A stretch of 30,369 bases of DNA from a virus, in the IMG/VR virus record IMGVR_UViG_3300042261_001206, positions 1-30,369 of that record; one strand, written 5' to 3'. The first letter of the stretch is position 1, and the number at the start of each line of letters is the position of its first letter. This document shows positions 20,248 through 28,300 of this stretch, piece by piece. A program made the position numbers and the translations under genes. The notes beneath the pieces are model-generated. The model searched no databases, had not been told where the DNA came from, and saw nothing but the letters and a program-made list of their open reading frames with translations.

Positions 20248-20780
20248 GACAGGTTAAACTAAATACAATTGTCAATGGAAGACCTATTACTGGAAGTCAG
20301 TTAAGAGATCCATTTGACTTAAGATTGTTCCCTGGTGCCGTTGATATTTCAAGAAACAGAAGTCTTCAGAAGCTAGGAAAAGATATTTCCTTTGTTACTA
20401 AACAAATAGCTTCACAGAATCCTGATGTTCTTGATATTAATGTCAGCTATAAAGTTGAAAATGGCGATCTTATTATAACGACATTTGAGGAGACAAAAGC
20501 TCCCTATGATTACTTATCATATGAAGCTGCGTTATCTGGAGAATTTAATGCTCCACAACCTAAAATGCACGTATTAAGAGCGACAATGGCAGTTTTACAC
20601 CAAAAGAATCAACCTTACCTTAATTCTCATGATATTGCCTATGATATAATAGGCCAATGGAGAGGGATGAGAGGATCAGGTTCTTCGACTAAAGGTGCTG
20701 GCCCTCTACTATCTTTAGGAGAGGGAGTCGCTGGCGTTGCTTATGGATTATCCTTATGGGGTGGTCACCTTGTACGCTAG
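20241..20780 (+). CDS. Neck / tail-completion protein candidate
   Basis: Not recognised; 179 residues. The middle has alternating strands (DINVSYKVENGDLIITTFEE), the end is Gly-rich (LLSLGEGVAGVAYGLSLWGG) and could be flexible or membrane-seeking. ATG overlaps the preceding stop. Its place between the stopper candidate and the next neck gene suggests a tail-completion role. The last 40 nt overlap the next gene. Confidence 0.55.
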   Translation: MVGQVKLNTIVNGRPITGSQLRDPFDLRLFPGAVDISRNRSLQKLGKDISFVTKQIASQNPDVLDINVSYKVENGDLIITTFEETKAPYDYLSYEAALSGEFNAPQPKMHVLRATMAVLHQKNQPYLNSHDIAYDIIGQWRGMRGSGSSTKGAGPLLSLGEGVAGVAYGLSLWGGHLVR

Positions 20781-21597
20781 TTCTACCTTTGGAAGAAGAA
20801 TAAGAGAGATGTGTGGTGAATATCACCCTGAAAATAGTGATAATCGCTGGTATTTACCTGTTGATAGTGTAAATGTTCCTGTAAACATTACTTCCCAGAC
20901 AAAAGCAACATATCCTGAAATTAGAGTACATCCATTCTTTGATGAAGAGGATAGTTACGCTGGATTCGGATATGGGTATAGTTCAGGGGATGCAGGATAT
21001 GGTGAAGATCCTAGTATACAATATATTAGGGCTAGAAGTGATTTATCTATCCGTACAATAAGAAGCCATATAGATATTTTTGATAAAAGTCTATCTGGTG
21101 TTACAAAAATAAGAGATGCACTTGTAGAAAGGCTATTAAAGTTTAAAATTGCTCAATGTAGGCTTATTAAAGAGTTAGAAGAAGATATGTGGATTCAAGA
21201 TGAAGATGATGAGAATATTTATAAGAACGCAAATTTCAATAGTCAATCAAGCATTGTTAGTGTCTATGATGAAAGTACTAAATTATTAAACACTGAAGAT
21301 GTTGGTGATAACGAAGGTTCATGGTTTATAAATGACAACGAAATGGTTGTTTACCCATTAACCAATCCTGATAATTTACAAATGAAGGAGTTAGTTACTA
21401 ATGGCTTAGTATTTTCTGATGGCTCTATGCTGTTTGAGGGCGGATTTTTAAAATTTCAAATAGTACGTTCTCAACCACAAAAAACAGGAAATCCTCATTT
21501 ACATCATTGGATTATACACACAATCTCAGATTATAAAGAAATGATTTCACAAGAATATAATAAAACATATGCAGAGGTTGATGTTGATGACGGATGA
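20737..21597 (+). CDS. Neck or tail-terminator protein candidate
   Basis: Not recognised; about 286 residues, acidic, Tyr/Gly-rich (SYAGFGYGYSSGDAGYGEDP) with helices near residues 100-150 and a strand-rich C-terminus. The start is uncertain: TTG 20737 has GAGGGAG 9 nt upstream, ATG 20743 and GTG 20761 are alternatives; all overlap the preceding gene. Positioned immediately upstream of the sheath group, where tail terminators are found. Confidence 0.6.
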   Translation: MLMDYPYGVVTLYASSTFGRRIREMCGEYHPENSDNRWYLPVDSVNVPVNITSQTKATYPEIRVHPFFDEEDSYAGFGYGYSSGDAGYGEDPSIQYIRARSDLSIRTIRSHIDIFDKSLSGVTKIRDALVERLLKFKIAQCRLIKELEEDMWIQDEDDENIYKNANFNSQSSIVSVYDESTKLLNTEDVGDNEGSWFINDNEMVVYPLTNPDNLQMKELVTNGLVFSDGSMLFEGGFLKFQIVRSQPQKTGNPHLHHWIIHTISDYKEMISQEYNKTYAEVDVDDG

Positions 21598-21796
21598 AGA
21601 TCAAAAACTCCAAAAAAGAGAAGACGATGCTCCAAGATTCCCGTTTAAGGATATATGCCCATCTTTTGGGATAGCAGTTGGTTCATATGCCTATAAAAGA
21701 ATAATTAGAAAAAAGGGCGTAAGACCAAATGATCTTTTAACGGAAGAGGAGTTTAAAAAAATTGTAAGAATTAGACATAAATCTAATAGGAGGTAA
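21587..21796 (+). CDS. Small basic protein upstream of the sheath gene
   Basis: A 69-residue protein with an acidic start (MTDEDQKLQKREDDAPRFPF) and a basic end (RIRHKSNRR). Start set at ATG 21587, 9 nt after GAGG; ATG 21581 and 21569 are too close to or upstream of that site. Overlaps the previous gene by 11 nt. Not recognised; perhaps a minor tail or neck component. Confidence 0.6.
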   Translation: MTDEDQKLQKREDDAPRFPFKDICPSFGIAVGSYAYKRIIRKKGVRPNDLLTEEEFKKIVRIRHKSNRR

Positions 21797-21801
21797 TTAT
21801 A

Positions 21802-23478
21802 ATGGTTCAGAGTATACCACACGTAAACGTAACTCACCAAGCTGGTTATGTTACAAGAGTTCAGTCAACTGACCAGACTCCTGGTTTTGTAATTGAAAGT
21901 GACTACGGACACACAAACGAAGCAGTCCTCATTAAAAATCCAGGACAATTAAGAAGAGAGTTCGGTGTGAATATGGACTTATATTGGGCTGCTGGAGGTG
22001 GACCTTTTTATGCCGTAAGAGCTGTAAAAGGAACCGCTGCAAAAGCAACTCAGATTCTTTCTGATGACAGTGCAACACCTGTCGAACTTATTAAATTAGT
22101 AGCAAAAAGATCAGGAAGTAAACCAATTTACTTTACCGTAAACTGTTACGGTGAAGCAGAACACAAAAGAGTAAGTATAACTTTAGAAGAGTTATATGGA
22201 CTATCAGAATATTACATAAGCGTAAGAGGTTCATTAACTGCAGAAAAAGATGCTTTCCAAGTTTTAGTTGAAAAAATTAATCAACAATCCGATATTGTCG
22301 ACGCATACTATAAAGTAGACGGTAATTGGGTACAGGAAATTCCAGAAGGATTTACTAACGATGATGTAGTTATTGGTAGTGAACACATAGAAACCGTACA
22401 CAGAGCTATATTAGGTTCACAGACAGGCGGAAGTCTTGGAGATGACGGAGAAGGTTTACTTGATGAAGATACACGAAGAAGCTTTAAAATGCTATCTGAT
22501 GTAGTTGATGATGAAGACGAAACCACAGATTTATCACCAGCTGAACAGGCTCACGAAGCAGCTTTAAAAGTTCTTGAAGAATCTCCAGTAGGTTTTGTAT
22601 TCTGTGTCAGATCTGTTGAATATGAGGACAGATTAGACCAAGAATGTATAGATGGTATGGGTGATTTATATCAAATTTACCTAGATCACATAAACAAAAT
22701 GAATACTCCCGAATTACACGGTTGGAGGTTTGCAGTTTTAGGTGCAAATGAAAACATGAACATGATCGAGAGAATTGAATATGCTGGAGATATGGACAAC
22801 GAAATGGTTGTATTTGTAGGCCAAGGTTTAGTAGACCTTAATGGCGTAGAATATGAACCTGATATGGCTGTAATGGCTGTTGCTGGTAAAATAGCTGCAA
22901 CAAGATATAATGTAGCAGTATGGGGTGGAAAAGCTTCTAAAGTTTTACAAACCGACCAAGCATTTATTACAGATATAATTCCCTCACCAGGATATCCAGT
23001 ATTTGAAGAATCAGAATCTGTTCCAGGTACTTACGAAATAACTGATGAAGAACAGGTTACAAGAGATGACTACATACGATACAATGAATCCGGTGTTGTA
23101 ACATTCATAAAAGATTCAATGGGTGTTAAAATCAGAGAAGGTATAACTACAATTTCCGAAATGTTACAGGAACTTGGAGTTTTAGCAGAAGATGAGTTAT
23201 CTGTTATAAGAATAATAAACCACGCTAAGTATGAAACTTATGATGCTTGTTACAGTATGATTGGAGAAGCAATGACTCCTACATTCAAAACTGATTTAGA
23301 GCAAGCTGTTGTAGGGAAACTAGCTGAGATGTATTCAGAAGGTGCTATTAGTGACTACTCTGCTGTAGCTACTATAGGTGCTTCAACTGGTAGAGCTCAT
23401 GGTAGGATCCAAGTTGATATAGGTATTACCCCTGTACACGCAGCTAGAATCATAAATGCATCAATAGTGGTAAACTAA
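21802..23478 (+). CDS. Tail sheath protein
   Basis: The contractile outer tube, 558 residues. The N-terminus (PGFVIESDYG, then PGQLRREFG and GGGPFYAVRAVKG) and the C-terminal domain (RAHGRIQVDIGITPVHAARI) match the pattern of phage sheath proteins, whose termini swap strands with neighbouring subunits. A large middle domain (about residues 110-330) contains an acidic linker (DDEDETTDL). AGGAGG lies just before the ATG. This gene shows that the virus has a contractile tail. Confidence 0.92.
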   Translation: MVQSIPHVNVTHQAGYVTRVQSTDQTPGFVIESDYGHTNEAVLIKNPGQLRREFGVNMDLYWAAGGGPFYAVRAVKGTAAKATQILSDDSATPVELIKLVAKRSGSKPIYFTVNCYGEAEHKRVSITLEELYGLSEYYISVRGSLTAEKDAFQVLVEKINQQSDIVDAYYKVDGNWVQEIPEGFTNDDVVIGSEHIETVHRAILGSQTGGSLGDDGEGLLDEDTRRSFKMLSDVVDDEDETTDLSPAEQAHEAALKVLEESPVGFVFCVRSVEYEDRLDQECIDGMGDLYQIYLDHINKMNTPELHGWRFAVLGANENMNMIERIEYAGDMDNEMVVFVGQGLVDLNGVEYEPDMAVMAVAGKIAATRYNVAVWGGKASKVLQTDQAFITDIIPSPGYPVFEESESVPGTYEITDEEQVTRDDYIRYNESGVVTFIKDSMGVKIREGITTISEMLQELGVLAEDELSVIRIINHAKYETYDACYSMIGEAMTPTFKTDLEQAVVGKLAEMYSEGAISDYSAVATIGASTGRAHGRIQVDIGITPVHAARIINASIVVN

Positions 23479-23491
23479 GGAGGTAAAAAGT

Positions 23492-23959
23492 ATGCCACAA
23501 GAAGACCAATTATTTATATTTGAATTAGGTGCAATTACCATTAATGGTAAACAAATTTATCTAGAAGAAATAACTCTAAACGTAACTCGTGATTTAGCGG
23601 AGTATTACACTACAGATTCTTTTGATGCAAAAGAAATACGTCCTGGTAGGAAAAAAATTGATTTTACTATCAGAAAAGCTAAAGATATGAGTGGTGCTGG
23701 ACAAACATTCCTCGATCTTTTCCTACACACACAACCATTCCAGATGACCTTATACGCAATGAACATGGCTAATGAGGAATGTAATCCTAGGCCAGTTGCT
23801 GCACTACAAGGTTGCAGACTGAGTAAAAATCAGCTTGGTAACTTTGATGGTTCTAAACCAGTGCAAGAAGATATAGAAGGAAAAGCTCAAAAAGTTATTT
23901 ACTACGACAAAGACAATAACATACACGAAGCTTCAATCTGTAATGAAATAAACGGATAA
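23492..23959 (+). CDS. Tail tube protein
   Basis: A 155-residue protein directly after the sheath, where the inner tube subunit is encoded. N-terminal strands (FELGAITINGKQIYLEEITL), a basic segment (RPGRKKIDFTIRK), and the C-terminal GNFDGSKPVQEDIEGKAQKV fit the single-layer beta-barrel tube fold. It shares this last motif with the gene at 24021, so the two are paralogues. AAGGAGGT precedes the ATG. Confidence 0.85.
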   Translation: MPQEDQLFIFELGAITINGKQIYLEEITLNVTRDLAEYYTTDSFDAKEIRPGRKKIDFTIRKAKDMSGAGQTFLDLFLHTQPFQMTLYAMNMANEECNPRPVAALQGCRLSKNQLGNFDGSKPVQEDIEGKAQKVIYYDKDNNIHEASICNEING

Positions 23960-23960
23960 T

Positions 23961-24011
23961 ATTTTTTTTAGGTGTTGTTAATTTTTTCAACACCATTTAA
24001 ACTTTTTTTAG
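23961..24011 (+). terminator. Hairpin flanked by T-runs after the tube gene
   Basis: GGTGTTG (23971-23977) pairs with CAACACC (23988-23994) over a 10-nt AT loop. A run of eight T precedes it and a run of seven T follows at 24003-24009. It could end a fraction of transcripts, giving more sheath and tube than downstream products, or the second T-run with its TTTAAAC flank may act as a promoter. Confidence 0.6.
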
Positions 24012-24020
24012 GTTGAGAAA

Positions 24021-24662
24021 ATGACAAAAGGAATTTATTTTGAACTAGGATTTATAAAATTTTTACCGAAGGACGACAAACCTTCTCAAATGTTAGTATC
24101 AGAAGAATTTACAATGACTATTTCAACCGAGAATGTAGCAAGGTATGCGTGCGATATAGTTGCACCAATTGATATAATGCCAACAAAAAAGAAATTTATG
24201 TGGTCAGTTAAAAGGCCCAAATTTTTCGAAACAGATAGATTCGCGATAGAAGCGATGTTTGGCGGAGATTTTGATTTAGCTGTCTTTAGAATTATGCATG
24301 AGACAGATATGACTCAAGAAAAATTAGATTTTATTAAAGATAAGAAATTTTGGAATGCAGCCGGTAAAATGGTTCAAAATCCATTGTATGCAGTTACAAG
24401 TATGCCAGAAGCTGTTTTAGGTACTGATACAAACATGGTCAGAGGAAGTAATAAAGAGGATAGAATAACTTTCTTTAAAGACGGAGAATGGTATATTGAG
24501 CATGTTATGAATTTACATCATTGTTGGATAGATTCATTAGAAATAGGTAATTGGGATGGAAGTAAACCTGTTTCTGAAACTATACAAGGAACTGCTGCAT
24601 TCTTTTCATTTTCACAAAGCGTTGCAGCTTATTATACAAATGCAACTAGCGGGGAGAAATAA
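24021..24662 (+). CDS. Second tube-type tail protein (paralogue)
   Basis: A 213-residue protein sharing the layout of the tube protein: FELGFIKFLP at the start, TKKKFMWSVKRPKF in the middle, and GNWDGSKPVSETIQGTAAFF at the end, the last matching 12 or more of 18 positions with the 23492 gene. An insert of about 55 residues with Lys/Trp-rich helices accounts for the extra length. Could be a minor tube or baseplate-proximal/terminator ring protein. GGTTGAG before the ATG. Confidence 0.75.
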   Translation: MTKGIYFELGFIKFLPKDDKPSQMLVSEEFTMTISTENVARYACDIVAPIDIMPTKKKFMWSVKRPKFFETDRFAIEAMFGGDFDLAVFRIMHETDMTQEKLDFIKDKKFWNAAGKMVQNPLYAVTSMPEAVLGTDTNMVRGSNKEDRITFFKDGEWYIEHVMNLHHCWIDSLEIGNWDGSKPVSETIQGTAAFFSFSQSVAAYYTNATSGEK

Positions 24663-24726
24663 TAATTCACATTCATTCTCATATTTCATGAGATGATTTA
24701 ATTAAGATAGTCGGAGGAGACTAAAA

Positions 24727-25206
24727 ATGAGTACAGTAGATGAAGTTGCAGGTGCTCCACCTGTATTATCAGACGACGAAGTAAAAAATTTAAAGAAAGC
24801 AGGAAAAAATTTAAAAGACCGAAAAAAAGCAGAAACTAAAGAAATTCTCGCTACTAAAGAAAAACTCGCTAGCCGTGTTGCTAGAAGATTTGATGTAAGA
24901 GTAGATGTAGGCGATAATGAAGTTTATGTTTTCAAAGCACGAAGACTAAGCGAAAAAGAAAGAGTAACAATGAATAATGTACGAAGAAATATCGCAGACC
25001 CAAGTATGTTAACTGATGAAGAGTATGATATACTGCAAAAACAGGGCTACGAATTATTATCTATTGTTATAGTAGAACCTCCTATGTCAGTAGAAGAATG
25101 GGAAGAAGTAGACTTAGCTTTAGTACAAGTTCTTTTAGAAAAAATAAGCGTCCTGCAATATGAAGCAAATGATGCAAAAGTTATAGATGATTTAAGAAAT
25201 TTATAG
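24727..25206 (+). CDS. Tail assembly chaperone, short form
   Basis: A 159-residue acidic/basic helical protein before the tape measure gene, the position of lambda gpG and its analogues, which hold the tape measure during tail assembly. Residues 20-50 are a Lys-rich helix, then a small domain (VDVGDNEVYVFKARRLSEKE) and a C-terminal helical part. GGAGGAG lies before the ATG. The last sense codons form a slippery heptamer directly before the stop, so part of the product continues in the -1 frame. Confidence 0.85.
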   Translation: MSTVDEVAGAPPVLSDDEVKNLKKAGKNLKDRKKAETKEILATKEKLASRVARRFDVRVDVGDNEVYVFKARRLSEKERVTMNNVRRNIADPSMLTDEEYDILQKQGYELLSIVIVEPPMSVEEWEEVDLALVQVLLEKISVLQYEANDAKVIDDLRNL

Positions 25207-25251
25207 ATAGGGTTGATGACTTCAAACTCGATTACTTAGTGTGTCGAGTTT
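25197..25251 (+). promoter_or_regulatory. Programmed -1 frameshift signal
   Basis: Slippery heptamer A-AAT-TTA (25197-25203) is in the zero-frame register and directly precedes the TAG stop (25204-25206). Downstream, AAACTCGA (25224-25231) and TCGAGTTT (25244-25251) form a perfect 8-bp stem with a 12-nt loop. The 20-nt gap is longer than in textbook cases, so the hairpin may not be the true stimulator. Confidence 0.8.
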
Positions 25252-25370
25252 TGAATAAAACCCCGTCCGAAGTAGGAGAGTTAGATTCCTATGATGTAGC
25301 ATTTTTAAAAGCAGGCTTAACATGGGAACTTGAATTTGCCTCTAAGATGGGTAGAGGTATGTTATTTTAA
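25203..25370 (+). CDS. Tail assembly chaperone, frameshift extension (T-like domain)
   Basis: Continues the 24727 gene in the -1 frame for 55 codons, ending at TAA 25368-25370, to give a fusion of about 214 residues. The sequence (IDRVDDFKLDYLVCRVLNKT, then SEVGELDSYDVAFLKAGL) is a compact helical domain with no start codon of its own in a useful place and ends 12 nt before the tape measure start. This matches the G-T organisation conserved in long-tailed phages. Confidence 0.8.
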   Translation: MDRVDDFKLDYLVCRVLNKTPSEVGELDSYDVAFLKAGLTWELEFASKMGRGMLF

Positions 25371-25382
25371 GGGGGCTGAAAT

Positions 25383-28300
25383 TTGGCATATTTAAGTCAT
25401 TCGGGATCAAAAGTAAGTGCAAGTGAGACAGAACGGTTGGACTTCATGATAAGCATGACCAACCTGACTTGGCCAGCGGTAGCTGCCATCACCAGTGGGT
25501 TTAATAACCTTACTGGAGTTGGTATGCGAACAGCACAGCAATTAAACGCTAATTTTACAAGAACTCAAGGTGCTATCCTTGGAGCTGGTGGTGTAGCTGG
25601 TATTGCCTTATTTGATATAACACAAAAAGCTATGGAATTTAACAGAGAAATGGCTTTAGTTAAAGGTTTAATAGGTGATATATCAACCCGCGAAATGGCT
25701 CAATTAAGTGCTATGGCAAGAAAGGTTGCCGTTGATTTCGGTGAAGCTCCAGCAGAAATAGCACGTGGGTTACAGATGGTAGCTCGTGCAGGTATAGATA
25801 ATTCTGCGGATCAGATTAAAGTATTAACAAGCGGTATGAGACTAGCTAAGATAGAAGCAATGGATGTTTCTGAAGCAGTTCAAAGTGTTATTACCGCAAC
25901 AACTCTTTTTGGAGATCAATATTCAAATGTTGAAAGATATGCGTCAGCGATAGCTCACGCAGCGAATGTATCAGTTACTTCAGCGCAAGAAATTGGATTA
26001 GCACTCAAGTATGTTGGAGGAGGTGCTAAAGAACATTGGCCAATTGAAGAAACGCTAGCAGCTGTAGCAACACTTTCTCAGAAAGGTGTACAGGGGTCAA
26101 CAGCTGGTATAGCAATTCGTTCATTTATGACTTATATATTAAGGGAAATGCCTAAGTCAGAAAAAGCACTTCAAACAATTGGTCTTTCCTTTGATGATTT
26201 TTGGACAAAGATAGAAGGACATAGAATTCGTTTAAAACCATTGCAAGATATTGTCCAAATGATTACTGAAGCCTCTTTCTCTAAAGGATGGGGAAGAGGA
26301 GAATTAATGAAATTCTTGGCTCAATTTGGTGAACCAAGACAAATGCAACAATATTTAAAATTATTTCCGACAAAAGATGAACTTGGCGGTGGAACTTGGC
26401 TTTTCAAACAGTTTAATGATGAAATGCAAAAAACATATGATATGCAAGAAAGGCTAAATAGTGTTTTATCATCTACTCAAGAAAAGTGGAATCAGTTTAT
26501 GGCTTCTGTTCAATCTATGGAGATATCTATAGGTGAAGGTGGACTTCCATTTTTATCCGCTATTTTAGATGCCGGTAAGGCTATCACAACTACAATTGCA
26601 AATACTAAACCCTTAGCGGACGCTCTAGCTGCTGCACTCATTACCTTAGTTGGGGCAGCTGGTGCTTTAGTTATTACTTGGGGGGCAGGAACATTCTGGC
26701 ATTCTATCCAGGGTGGTATTTCAAAAGTTAAAGGAGCTATAGGGGAATTAACAGGTGCAGTTAGTAGTCTTAATGCAGTTTCTAGACAAAGTAGTTTTCA
26801 ATATTATGGTGAAATGGCAGATAATATAAAAAGACAGGGTTTTAGAGCAGGAATGATGGGGTCTACAACTGAAAAGTTTAAACCACCTACTCATATTTCC
26901 GATGTATATTCAAAGTATGGTAGACAAGCAACCTCAGGAGATACTTTTAACATATATAGTCAATTAGCTAATAAGATGCATAAAGATGTAGAGTCAGGAA
27001 GAGTTACACCAGGACTTTCTCTAGATGAAGCAGGTAGCAGAGGAGAAATATTCCTTGAATACCAGAAGAAAGATTCTCAATTACGCCTTAAAAGACAAAG
27101 TGTTGAACATATAGCTGAAAGACAGGAAAAAATGGAATATCAAATTGGCCAAGCTGAAGAAGCTAGGGCTAAAATGACAAGTAAACATCCTGGCGGTTCT
27201 TTAGTTAAAGATTATTTAGATTATGGAGTTGGTGATCTTAAAAGTTACTGGGGTATAAGTTCAGGTAATTTAGAAAGAGCATTACCAAGATATATACAGG
27301 ATACGTTAAAGGATAACGTAGCAATGCAAAAAATGGAGTCAGAAGACCCTAGAGCATTTAAGGCATTAATGCAATACCAAGAAATTAAAGATAGAGGGGC
27401 AAAATACGGGGAGCAACATGCTGAAGCTTATAGATATATTAGTACAACAGACTTAAGATCTAGAGACCTTAAATCACGACTTTATGGTGATGATGGATTA
27501 AAAGAAAGACGTAAGACTGCTGAGGAGGCTCTTACAAAAGAGATGAATAAGTATCAGATGTCTATGGATACTAACTGGACTAAAAAAAGATATGAAAAGG
27601 TTAGAGACGGGTTAAGAGACCAGGCAGAAAGTCTTCAAGCTAGTGTCAATATGAACGAAAGCTTAATTAAAGATGCTAACGCTCATAGATCAGCTTATGG
27701 AGATACAATGCCAATGGCATGGAGCCCTCAACAGAAAAAGCAATTAAGAAAATTGTTCGGGGATGAAGGTTATGAAGAAATTGCTAATAGGTCTACTAGC
27801 GTAAGTAGAACATTAAATAAATTAACAAATGAAAATCAAACCCTTAAAGAACAACGTGATGGAGTTACTGCTGCCTTAGGTGACTTAGAATATTCTTATC
27901 ACGAACATAAATCATTTATTTATAAATTATCAGATAGAATTAAAGATTTTACTTATAGCTGGGGGAAACTTGGAGATTATCTAGGTAATCTAGGTGGTAT
28001 ATCCATGACAGGATTATATGCCAAGACTCTTGGAAAAAGCAAAACAATAGATTCTATTGTACAACAAATTCCGGGAATAAGCCAATTAGGTTCTGCCTTA
28101 AGTTTGCCACTTGCTAATTTACCGGTCTTAGGTTCATTAATTGCTGTAATGGTTCCATTAGCTGCAGCAGGCCTGACTTGGTGGTATAGATGGAATGCTC
28201 AAATGGAAATAGCCACGAAAAAGATGGCTACTTATAAGCAGCGTGCAAGTAACTTGGAACAATTAGAAGATCAAATCTTAACTAAAATGACGGGCACCGA

